Shown: positions 1 through 7,663 of the stretch, piece after piece | Layout: each line of letters begins with the position of its first letter | Position numbering within the stretch: the stretch's first letter is position 1 | Assembly (NCBI GenBank): GCA_016716265.1 | Contig: JADJWQ010000006.1 | Coordinates: forward strand, 1,825,501 to 1,889,500 | Direction of reading: 5' to 3' | DNA length: 64,000 nucleotides | DNA from: Planctomycetota bacterium | GTDB lineage: Bacteria > Planctomycetota > UBA1135 > UBA2386 | Made by a program: the position numbers and the translations under genes | The notes under the pieces: generated by a model | Told to the model about the DNA's origin: nothing | Seen by the model: the letters and a program-made list of their open reading frames with translations, nothing else | Database searches by the model: none

Positions 1-2
1 TC

Positions 3-1097
3 GTGCTGCTCGACAACTTCTACTGCAACGGTGTGAACAGCGCGGACGGCCACAGCTGGGCGACCGAGGGCAACGTCACCGATCACCTGGAGAAGTCGTT
101 CGGCGGCTTCACGCGCAGCTACACGTTCGGCGACGATCCGCTGACCTACAGCAGCACGGGGTTCGTCTGGGACAACGTGCTGCTCGCCGGGCTGTCGTTC
201 CGCAACTACGGGGAGATGGACTACGCGGAGCCGGTCCCCGGCGATGCGACGTTCAAGCAGATCTTCGACGACCACGTCAGCGGTGCGGGCGCGATCCGCT
301 TCGTCAAGAAGATCGGCGTCGAGACGGTGGCACGGCACACGTGCCCCGACTATCCGGGCTGGAACATGAAGATCCCCGATGTGTTGCGTGCCGACCGCTT
401 CCTGGCCGAGCTCGCCACCGCCGAGCAGTCGGGCGATTGGTACGACTTCATGATCGTCTACCTGCCGCAGGACCACACGTCGGGGCTGACCAGGGGCATG
501 CCGACGCCGGAGGCTCACGTCGCCGACAACGATCTCGCGCTCGGCAGGATCGTCGAGGGCATCTCGCGCAGCCGCTTCTGGAGCGAGACCTGCGTGTTCG
601 TCGTCGAGGACGACCCGCAGAACGGCTTCGACCACGTCGACGGCCACCGCTCGCTGTGCCTCGTCGCGAGCCCGTACGCGCGGCGTGGCGCGGTGGTCAG
701 CGAGTTCTACAACCAGACCTCGGTATTGCACACGATGCAGCGGATGCTGGGCCTGCCCGCGATGAACCAGCTGGACGCCGGCAGCCCGCTGATGACCGCC
801 TGCTTCACGTCGACCTACGACGCGACGCCGTACACCGCGATCGAGCCGGACATCCCGCTCGACCGGCTCGCGCTCGCACCCGAGGACGCGCCACCGGAGC
901 TGCGACCGCTGTACGCCGCGACGGCCGCACAGGACTTCGCCGGCTTCGACCGCGCCGACGAGGACGCCCTCAATCGCGTGCTGTGGCACGCCATCCGCGG
1001 CGCCGAGGCGCGCTACCCTGCGGAGCTGGCCGGCGCGCACGGAACCGGCCTCAGGGCTCTCGGACTCGTGCTCGCGGCGAGCGACGACGACGATTGA
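3..1097 (+). CDS. Alkaline phosphatase superfamily phosphoesterase, C-terminal part (5' truncated by window edge)
   Basis: The reading frame is open to the left edge, so the true start lies outside the window and the GTG at position 3 is not a reliable start. The visible 364 residues resemble the phosphoesterase half of proteins that combine a YVTN/YncE-type beta-propeller with a metal-dependent phosphoesterase. The first residues read LLDNFY with SADGH soon after, as in that family. Likely metal-ligand clusters are QDHTSG near residue 156, VVEDDPQ near 200 and DHVDGHRS near 210-217, followed by SPYARRG. It is probably exported, with the signal peptide in the missing part. The substrate is unknown. 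It converges on the haloperoxidase-like gene 15 nt downstream. Confidence 0.75.
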   Translation: MLLDNFYCNGVNSADGHSWATEGNVTDHLEKSFGGFTRSYTFGDDPLTYSSTGFVWDNVLLAGLSFRNYGEMDYAEPVPGDATFKQIFDDHVSGAGAIRFVKKIGVETVARHTCPDYPGWNMKIPDVLRADRFLAELATAEQSGDWYDFMIVYLPQDHTSGLTRGMPTPEAHVADNDLALGRIVEGISRSRFWSETCVFVVEDDPQNGFDHVDGHRSLCLVASPYARRGAVVSEFYNQTSVLHTMQRMLGLPAMNQLDAGSPLMTACFTSTYDATPYTAIEPDIPLDRLALAPEDAPPELRPLYAATAAQDFAGFDRADEDALNRVLWHAIRGAEARYPAELAGAHGTGLRALGLVLAASDDDD

Positions 1098-1112
1098 GCA
1101 CTGCTCCGCGCG

Positions 1113-2684
1113 TCACGGCCAGGGCTCGCCCGCGTAGCAGCGCCGGATCCGCTCCCAGGCGAACCGCGCCACCTCCCGCCCGAGCGCGAGCCCGGCGACG
1201 TTGTCGGCCTGGATGTGGTAGCCGCCCATCACGCGCGAGATGCCGGCCATCTCGGCGGTGGCCGTGAACGTCGGCAGGCGCAGCACGACGTCGCAGGAGC
1301 GGTGCGCGTCGCCGAGCAGCTCGGCCAGTGGGCGGCCGTCGAGCTGCTGCATCTCGAGGCACGAGAAGCCCGGCTCGGTCAGGTCGCCGGCGTGACGCGG
1401 CTCGGTGAGACCGCACTCGTCGCTGCCGGTGAACAGCTTCAAGAGCTCCGCGCAGGCGCCGCTGACGCAGCTGTGGCCCGACACGTAGCCGGGGAACGGC
1501 GGGGTGATGAACGTCGACGGCGAATACGGGTGCCAGGCGCTCGCCGGCACGTCGGTCACCCCGCGGCCGGGGCCGGCCCAGCCCTTCAGCGTCTCGCCGG
1601 CGTGCAGCACGCGCACGAGCGTCCAGGGCCGCGAGCTGTCGTAGTAGCGCTTGCTGTCCCAGGCGGCGATGAAGGCGTCGAAGGCGACGTTCGCGACGGC
1701 GAAGAACAGCTTGACGTCGCGATCGAGATCGTTGCGGTCGCGGACCGAGATCGCCTGCGCGAACCGCAACCAGTGACCCGATTGGCCCGTCGACCGCGGC
1801 CCGTCGCGCATGAACTCGACGATCGCCTTCTGCTCCGGCGTCAGGCTCGCATTGAAGTCGATGCACTCCTGCACCTCGTCCGCGAGCTGCTGGGAGCCGA
1901 CCAGCGGTGGTGGCCCCGGCCGGAAGCGATCCGAGCGGTCGAGCGCGAAGGGCCGCACGCGATACCAGTGCGGGGTCAGGAAGCCGAGGACGACGGTGCT
2001 GCCGCGACCGTCGTCGAACGGGATCGGCTGCCAGCGGTCCGGATCGAGCACCCGGTCGGGCGGGTTGACCGGCCGGTACATCGTGTAGTCGGAGTACGGC
2101 GTGCCGTCGCCGCCCACCTCGTCGCCGAGCTGATTGGCGCCGTCGTGGTGGCGGGACTCGAGTAGCGCAGCGGCAACCAGGTTGCCGATCCCGACCGGCG
2201 TCCCCGGATCCAATGACCTGTCGTCCGGATCGTGGCCCGCCGCGCGCATCTCGCCGGTCAGGTAGTCCGCGAAGTGCGGCAGCTGGTCGAGCGCGGTGCG
2301 ATAGACGGCGTAGGCGATCGCGGTCTCCTGGTTCCGACGCGTCCGCTCGGCGGGCGGGCGACGCAACGACGGGCCCGGCCACGACCCGACCGCCCTGTCG
2401 TCGTAGGCGGCCCACGCGTCGAACATCGCGGTCATCGGGATCGCCATCTGCCGCGACAGGATCGTCGGCCGCGCACCGACGCGCTCGACGTCGCGCGCGC
2501 AGGCCTCGAGCACGACGTCGAGCCAACGCCAGGCCGCCGAGGGCACGTGCTCGGCCGTGGCGTCGGGAGCGCTGCGCTCGCTGGAGGGGGTGGAGCGCGG
2601 CGGCGCACCGCAGCCGTGCAACGCGAGGAGTCCGGTCGCGACGAACGCGGACAGCGCACCGGGGAGTCTGCGCGAGGGCACCAT
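1113..2684 (-). CDS. Vanadium-dependent haloperoxidase-like lipoprotein (PAP2 superfamily)
   Basis: This 523-residue protein starts with a hydrophobic signal ending in LHGCGAP, a plausible lipobox, so it is probably a lipoprotein. The C-terminal half carries the vanadate/phosphate-binding pattern of vanadium haloperoxidases and PAP2 phosphatases: a K/R pair in DSKRYYDSSRPW, SGH near residues 402-404, and R484 to H490 in SRVMGGYH followed by IQADN. That spacing matches family members that use His as the vanadate ligand. Family chemistry would be halide oxidation with peroxide or phosphomonoester hydrolysis; the sequence does not decide between them. It stands alone on this strand and its start is about 105 nt from the divergent C69 peptidase gene. 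Confidence 0.85.
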   Translation of the reverse strand: MVPSRRLPGALSAFVATGLLALHGCGAPPRSTPSSERSAPDATAEHVPSAAWRWLDVVLEACARDVERVGARPTILSRQMAIPMTAMFDAWAAYDDRAVGSWPGPSLRRPPAERTRRNQETAIAYAVYRTALDQLPHFADYLTGEMRAAGHDPDDRSLDPGTPVGIGNLVAAALLESRHHDGANQLGDEVGGDGTPYSDYTMYRPVNPPDRVLDPDRWQPIPFDDGRGSTVVLGFLTPHWYRVRPFALDRSDRFRPGPPPLVGSQQLADEVQECIDFNASLTPEQKAIVEFMRDGPRSTGQSGHWLRFAQAISVRDRNDLDRDVKLFFAVANVAFDAFIAAWDSKRYYDSSRPWTLVRVLHAGETLKGWAGPGRGVTDVPASAWHPYSPSTFITPPFPGYVSGHSCVSGACAELLKLFTGSDECGLTEPRHAGDLTEPGFSCLEMQQLDGRPLAELLGDAHRSCDVVLRLPTFTATAEMAGISRVMGGYHIQADNVAGLALGREVARFAWERIRRCYAGEPWP

Positions 2685-2788
2685 GTCGGCAGGTTAGCCA
2701 AGGCGGCACCTCCGGTCGCCGGACTCGGGCTTGTGCGCCCGGGCCGACCGCCGGATCCTCTGCCGGGTCCCGTCCGCACAGCGACCGC

Positions 2789-4417
2789 ATGGCCACGCCC
2801 GACCCCAAGCTCCTCGCCCTCCTGCTGTCCGGCCTGCTCGCGGCCTGCGCCCAGGCGCCGGCTCCGTCCGCGCCGCCGGCCCCCGCCGCGCCGCGCGCGC
2901 TCCCGGTGCGCGACGACGCCGTGGGTCCCGACAGCTGCACCAGCATCATGGTCGGACGGCTCGCGACCACCGACGGCTCGGTGATCACGTCGCACACCTG
3001 CGACGCCAACTACCGCACCTGGGTGCGCATGGTGCCCGCCGCCGACCACGAGCCGGACTCGACGGCGAAGGTCTACCGCGGCCGCATGCACACCGAGTTC
3101 CCCGACGACCTGCGCGGCATCGAGGTGCTCGGCGAGATCCCGCAGGTCGAGCACACCTACGCGTACCTCGACACCGCCTACCCGTGCATCAACGAGCACC
3201 AGCTCGCGATGGGCGAGACGACCTTCGGTGGGCGCAAGGAGCTGCGCAGCGAGCGCGGCATCTTCCAGGTCGAGGAGCTGCAGCGGTTCGCGCTGGAACG
3301 CTGCAGCAACGCGCGCGACGCGATCCGGCTGATGGGCGAGCTCGCGCTGCAGTACGGCTACAACGACTCCGGCGAGTGCCTGACGGTCGCCGACCCGAGC
3401 GAGGTCTGGCAGTTCGAGATCGTCGGTCCGGGTGCCGGCCGACTCGGTGCGGTCTGGGCCGCGGTGCGCATCCCCGACGGCCACGTCGGCATCTCCGCGA
3501 ACATCTCGCGCATCGGACGCCTGGAGCTCGCCGACACCGACCGTTACATGGCGTCACCCAACGTGGTGTCGCAGGCCGTCGAGCTCGGGCTCTACGATCC
3601 GGACGGCGGAGAGCCGTTCGTGTTCTGGAAGGCGTACGGCGGTGAGCGGCCGTTCGGACCGCGCGAGTTCTACGTGCTCAGCACGCTAGCCCCGAGCCTC
3701 GATCTCGACTACGACACCGCGGAGGAGCTGCCGTTCTCGGTCGCACCCGAGCGCAAGCTGTCGGTGCGCGACGTGATGGCCTTCTTCCGGCAGACCTACC
3801 AGGGCCACCGGTTCGAGCTGACGCAGAACCTCATGGTGGCCAACGGCGACGGCCATGCGAACGTCAGCCCCCACGTCAGCCCGTGGCTCGATCGCAGTGA
3901 GCAGGCGCTGCTGAACACGCTGCGCCCGGGCGCGGTCGAGTTCTTCCGGCCGATTCCGGTGATGTACAACGCCTACAACACCATCATCCAATGCCGTGGC
4001 TGGCTGCCGGATCCGATCGGTGGCGTGTGCTGGCTGGGCTTCGACAATCCCGCGATCACGCCGCGCGCACCGATCTACTGCGGCGTCACCGAGCTGCCGC
4101 CCGACTATGCCGTGTGCGACCAGCATCGCTTCCGCATGGACTCCGCGGCCTGGGCGTTCCGCCGCGTCGCCCGGCTCGCGTCGATCAAGTGGGGCGACCA
4201 CGCCGCCGAGACCAGCGCGCGGATCGACCGCTACGAGCAGCGTGCGCTCGCGGACATGCCCGAGGTCGAACGGCGTGCGCTGGAGCTGTGGGAGACCGAC
4301 CGCGCAGCGGCCCGCGCCGTGCTGACCGACTACAGCGACCGCTTCTGCCGCGCGATGACGCACGACTACCGGGAGTTCGGCGACGCGCTGTGGATGAGCT
4401 ACCGCTTCCGGATGTGA
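2789..4417 (+). CDS. C69 family dipeptidase-like lipoprotein
   Basis: The chosen ATG gives 542 residues with a signal ending in the clear lipobox LLAAC (Cys20). A second cysteine at residue 50 in DSCTSIMVGR, followed by TTDGS, matches the N-terminal nucleophile of peptidase C69 (PepD-type) enzymes, which become active when residues before this cysteine are removed. Further family-like stretches include NEHQLAMGE and EVWQFEIVG. In-frame sequence continues upstream, but that part is Arg/Ser-rich and out of character. The likely role is hydrolysis of dipeptides or short peptides outside the cytoplasmic membrane. A Cys50 nucleophile preceded by a lipid-anchor cysteine is slightly odd, because processing at Cys50 would release the protein from its anchor. 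Confidence 0.85.
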   Translation: MATPDPKLLALLLSGLLAACAQAPAPSAPPAPAAPRALPVRDDAVGPDSCTSIMVGRLATTDGSVITSHTCDANYRTWVRMVPAADHEPDSTAKVYRGRMHTEFPDDLRGIEVLGEIPQVEHTYAYLDTAYPCINEHQLAMGETTFGGRKELRSERGIFQVEELQRFALERCSNARDAIRLMGELALQYGYNDSGECLTVADPSEVWQFEIVGPGAGRLGAVWAAVRIPDGHVGISANISRIGRLELADTDRYMASPNVVSQAVELGLYDPDGGEPFVFWKAYGGERPFGPREFYVLSTLAPSLDLDYDTAEELPFSVAPERKLSVRDVMAFFRQTYQGHRFELTQNLMVANGDGHANVSPHVSPWLDRSEQALLNTLRPGAVEFFRPIPVMYNAYNTIIQCRGWLPDPIGGVCWLGFDNPAITPRAPIYCGVTELPPDYAVCDQHRFRMDSAAWAFRRVARLASIKWGDHAAETSARIDRYEQRALADMPEVERRALELWETDRAAARAVLTDYSDRFCRAMTHDYREFGDALWMSYRFRM

Positions 4418-4430
4418 AGCCACCGTGCGC

Positions 4431-5255
4431 TCACTGCGCCGGCGGAGCCGGCAGCGGGCGCACCCAGATGTTGCGGAAGCGAACCGGGTCGCCGTGGTCT
4501 TGCAGCACGATCGGGCCCTGTGGCGGGTGCGGCGTGTAGCTCGGCAGCGTGCGGTGTGCGGTCGAGCCGAGCAATGCGACGTGGTTCTGGACGAGCACGC
4601 CGTTGTGCACGACCGTCAGGTAGGCGGACGAGACGAGCTCGCCGTCGGCGAAGCGCGGCGCCGTGAAGAAGATGTCGTAGCTCTGCCACTCGCCGGGCGG
4701 GCGGCACGCGTTGACGTCCGGCGGCTTCTGGCCGTAGATCGCGGCGGCCTGGCCGTCCGCGTAGGTCGGGTTCTCGTAGCTGTCGAGGACCTGGACCTCG
4801 TAGCGCCCCATCAGGAACACGCCGGAGTTGCCGCGGCCCTGGGAGTCGCCGTGCGGCGGCGCCGGCGCGCGCCACTCGACGTGGAGCTGGCAGTCGCCGA
4901 ACGGCTGCTTCGTCTCGATGCTGCCACCGCCGCGCGCGACCTCCATCGCGCCGGCGCGCGGCGCGTCGGCGGGGATCAACGTCCAGCGGGCCTCGCCGCC
5001 ACCCTGCCGCTGGAACGCGTCGAGGCTCGTGCCGTCGAACAGCACGACGGCGTCGGCGGGCACCGGCGCCGGCGCGGGCGCCGGGCCGGGGTCGACGGCC
5101 GGCGGGCGCGGCCGCTCGGCGTCGTGCACGCGCCAGGGCTGGCCGGGGAGCTGCGGCGTGTCGGTGTAGCCGGGTTGGTCCTGGGCGGTCATCGGCGGCA
5201 GCGCGAGAAGCGCCGCACAGGCGGCGCGCAGCGGGTGGGAGAGAGTCGGGTGCAT
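4431..5255 (-). CDS. DUF1080 (3-keto-disaccharide hydrolase-like) secreted protein
   Basis: This 274-residue protein has an N-terminal signal ending near PPMTAQ and a Pro/Ala-rich linker (about residues 50-65). The rest is a DUF1080 fold: VLFDGTSLDAF at the start of the domain, then SGVFLMGRYEVQVLDSY, EWQSYDI and VRFRNIWVRPLP at the end. DUF1080 members are concanavalin-like proteins, some of them hydrolysing 3-keto sugars, and are greatly expanded in planctomycetes. The position suggests periplasmic or surface glycan processing. It converges on the C69 peptidase gene with 13 nt between stops, and faces away from the hydrolase-OsmC gene 44 nt further on. Confidence 0.9.
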   Translation of the reverse strand: MHPTLSHPLRAACAALLALPPMTAQDQPGYTDTPQLPGQPWRVHDAERPRPPAVDPGPAPAPAPVPADAVVLFDGTSLDAFQRQGGGEARWTLIPADAPRAGAMEVARGGGSIETKQPFGDCQLHVEWRAPAPPHGDSQGRGNSGVFLMGRYEVQVLDSYENPTYADGQAAAIYGQKPPDVNACRPPGEWQSYDIFFTAPRFADGELVSSAYLTVVHNGVLVQNHVALLGSTAHRTLPSYTPHPPQGPIVLQDHGDPVRFRNIWVRPLPAPPAQ

Positions 5256-5299
5256 CGTGGACTCCGACCGGAGCGCGGGGCACCGTACGCGGATCCGCC

Positions 5300-6514
5300 A
5301 TGAAGGTCGAGTTCCCGAATGCCGCCGGCGAGTTGCTCGCCGGGCGTCTCGAGCTGCCCGCGGGGCCGCCCCGCGCGTTCGCGCTGTTCGCGCACTGCTT
5401 CACGTGCTCGAAGGACGTCGCCGCCGCGTCCCGCGTGAGCCGCGCGCTCGCTGCGCGAGGATTCGGCGTGCTGCGCTTCGACTTCACGGGGCTCGGCAGC
5501 AGCGACGGCGACTTCGCCAACACGAGCTTCTCGTCGAACGTCACCGACCTGGTCGCCGCCGCCCGCTACCTGCGCGAGCACCACGGCCCGGCCCGCGTGC
5601 TGGTCGGACACAGCCTCGGCGGCGCGGCGGTGCTCGCCGCGGCGCGACAGCTCGACGACGCGCTGGCGGTCGTCACGATCGGCGCACCGAGCGAGCCGAG
5701 CCACGTGCGAGGCCTGTTCGCCGACCGCACCTGCGACATCCGCCGCGCCGGCCGCGCCGAGGTCGAGATCGCCGGCAGGCGCTTCACGATCGCGGCACCG
5801 TTCCTCGACGACCTCGACGAGCAGCAGCTGCTCGCGTCGTTGCCGCGCCTCGGCAAGGCCGTGCTCGTCATGCACTCGCCGATCGACGAGGTCGTGTCGA
5901 TCGAGCACGCACGCCGGATCTACGACGCGCTGACGCACCCGAAGAGCTTCGTGACGCTCGACGATGCGGACCATCTGCTGACGCGCCGCGCGGACGGCGA
6001 GTACGTCGCCGAGGTGCTGGCCGCGTGGTCCACTCGCTACCTGCCGCCGACCCCCGCCGAGCCGCCGGGCGCCGCATTGCCGGATCACGAGGCGCGCGTC
6101 TCGGAGAAACCCGGCTTCCGCTACGCCCAGACGGTCGAGGCCGGCCGGCACGTGCTGACCGCCGACGAGCCCGAGCACATGCACGGCACCGACACCGGGC
6201 CGGACCCGTTCGGGCTGCTGCTCGGCGGTCTCGGCGCCTGCACGTCGATGACGATCCGTATGTACGCGGAGCGCAAGGGCTGGCCGGTCGAGCACGTGTG
6301 CGTCCACCTGAAGCACGCGAAGCTGAAGGCCGAGGACTGCGCCGACTGCGGCGAGCGCGACGGCCTCGTCGACCGGATCGAACGGATCGTGACGATCCAC
6401 GGACCGCTCGACGACGAGCAGCGGCAGCGGCTCCTGGAGATCGCGAACAAATGCCCGGTGCACCGGCTGCTCGAGAACGACCCGGTGATCGTCACCCGGC
6501 GAGCCGATCCATAG
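5300..6514 (+). CDS. Alpha/beta hydrolase fused to OsmC-like domain
   Basis: This 404-residue protein has two domains. Residues 1-250 form an alpha/beta hydrolase with nucleophile motif GHSLGG (103-108, Ser105), a candidate acid near Asp196 and His225 in DDADH. Residues 265-400 are OsmC-like, with the two redox cysteines of that family at Cys314 (GACTSM) and Cys385 (NKCPVH). OsmC proteins reduce organic hydroperoxides, so this fusion probably combines ester or acyl cleavage with peroxide removal in the cytoplasm. The same domain order is known from other bacteria. No signal peptide is visible. The 81-nt gap to the next gene holds one arm of a dispersed repeat. Confidence 0.92.
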   Translation: MKVEFPNAAGELLAGRLELPAGPPRAFALFAHCFTCSKDVAAASRVSRALAARGFGVLRFDFTGLGSSDGDFANTSFSSNVTDLVAAARYLREHHGPARVLVGHSLGGAAVLAAARQLDDALAVVTIGAPSEPSHVRGLFADRTCDIRRAGRAEVEIAGRRFTIAAPFLDDLDEQQLLASLPRLGKAVLVMHSPIDEVVSIEHARRIYDALTHPKSFVTLDDADHLLTRRADGEYVAEVLAAWSTRYLPPTPAEPPGAALPDHEARVSEKPGFRYAQTVEAGRHVLTADEPEHMHGTDTGPDPFGLLLGGLGACTSMTIRMYAERKGWPVEHVCVHLKHAKLKAEDCADCGERDGLVDRIERIVTIHGPLDDEQRQRLLEIANKCPVHRLLENDPVIVTRRADP

Positions 6515-6546
6515 GTGTTCACGACCCGCCGCGAGCCCGCGCGAAG

Positions 6547-6581
6547 TGTAATAATCGTACGCGGTACGGATCGGAAGTCAG
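6547..6581 (+). repeat. Solo copy of the dispersed repeat arm found as an inverted pair at 34113-34230
   Basis: These 35 nt match positions 34195-34229 at 33 of 35 bases, counted by eye. The two differences are T for A at 6552 and G for C at 6569. The copy begins TGTAATAATCGTACG and ends GGAAGTCAG, 14 nt before the ATG of the NYN-LOTUS gene. It is AT-richer at its left end than anything nearby. Here the arm is alone, with no inverted partner in the adjacent sequence. It could be a repeat remnant, a regulator site or part of a promoter; the sequence does not decide. Confidence 0.85.
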
Positions 6582-6595
6582 GCTAGGCTGCGCGG

Positions 6596-7663
6596 ATGGC
6601 CATCGAAGAGGTGCGGATCGCGCTGTTCCTCGACTACGAGAACCTCGCGATCGGGGCGCGTGACCGGCTGGGCATCCAGTTCGACCTGACGCCGATCAGC
6701 GACGCGCTCGCGGAGCGCGGGCGGGTCGTCGTGCGGCGCGCCTACGCGGACTGGGCGATGTTCGAGGCCGACCGCAAGATGCTCGCGCGGCAGCACGTCG
6801 AGATGATCGAGATCCCCCAGAAGATGGGGAGCGCACGCAAGAACGCCGCCGACATCAAGATGGCCGTCGACGCGATGGAGCTGGCGTTCGAGCGCGACTA
6901 CCTGACGACGTTCGTGTTCTGCACCGGCGACAGCGACTTCACGCCGCTGGTGCACAAGCTGCGCGAGCACGACAAGCGCGTGATCGGCTTCGGCATCAAG
7001 GCGTCGACGTCGGCGCTGCTGCCGCCGGCCTGCGACGAGTTCCTGTTCTACGAGAGCCTCGAGGGCGTCGAGCCGCGCAAGGGCCGCGGCGCCGCGAACC
7101 GCGGCCGCAAGCCGGAGCAGGCAGCGGCGGCGGCGGAGGAGGAGGAGCGCCCGCCGAGCCAGCCGACCGACCCGAAGGCCCTGGAGCGCGTGATCGGCCA
7201 GACGCTCGCCGGCCTGCAGCGCAACACCGACGGGCCGATCCTGACCTCGGCGCTCAAGCGCGCGGTGCTGCGCAAGGACCCGACCTTCACCGAGTCCGAC
7301 TTCGGCTTCCGGGCGTTCGGCGATCTGCTGCGGTTCCTCGAGAAGCGGCGCGTCGTCGACCTGGTCGAGTCCGGCTCGCGCGGCGATCCCGAGGTGACCT
7401 TCCCGGAGAAGGACTCCGGCGAGGAGGAGGCGTTCCGGATGATGCGCGAGGTCGTCGAGGAGTACACCGACAAGGAGGGTGCACCGGCGCTGTCGGGGCT
7501 GAAGAACAAGATCCGCCGTCGCCAGCCGGACTTCAGCGAGAAGAGCTTCGGCTACAACGGCTTCCTCCAGTTCTGCAAGGCGGCCGCGACGCTCGGCTGG
7601 GTCGAGCTCGAGTGGGACGACGATCTCGACGACTACGTCGTCCACGCGCTCGAGGACGAATGA
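6596..7663 (+). CDS. NYN (PIN-like) nuclease-type protein with two OST-HTH/LOTUS domains
   Basis: The 355-residue protein opens with a NYN domain (about 5-155). The acidic residues expected of this metal-dependent RNase fold are visible: Asp13 in FLDYENL, Asp86 in AADIKM, and Asp112/Asp114 in GDSDF. A Lys/Arg/Glu-rich linker (160-190) leads to two tandem LOTUS (OST-HTH) domains at about 194-270 and 276-345, the second with KSFGYNGFLQF. LOTUS domains bind RNA or partner proteins, so an RNA-processing or decay role is likely. The stop overlaps the ATG of the next gene (ATGA), which couples it to a membrane protein and ABC transporter genes, an unusual neighbour for an RNase-like protein. A repeat arm lies just upstream of its start. 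Confidence 0.9.
   Translation: MAIEEVRIALFLDYENLAIGARDRLGIQFDLTPISDALAERGRVVVRRAYADWAMFEADRKMLARQHVEMIEIPQKMGSARKNAADIKMAVDAMELAFERDYLTTFVFCTGDSDFTPLVHKLREHDKRVIGFGIKASTSALLPPACDEFLFYESLEGVEPRKGRGAANRGRKPEQAAAAAEEEERPPSQPTDPKALERVIGQTLAGLQRNTDGPILTSALKRAVLRKDPTFTESDFGFRAFGDLLRFLEKRRVVDLVESGSRGDPEVTFPEKDSGEEEAFRMMREVVEEYTDKEGAPALSGLKNKIRRRQPDFSEKSFGYNGFLQFCKAAATLGWVELEWDDDLDDYVVHALEDE

Noticed and set aside
2213..2788. Upstream in-frame extension of the C69 peptidase
   Set aside because: It overlaps the opposite-strand haloperoxidase gene, is Arg-rich, and would bury the clear lipoprotein signal.
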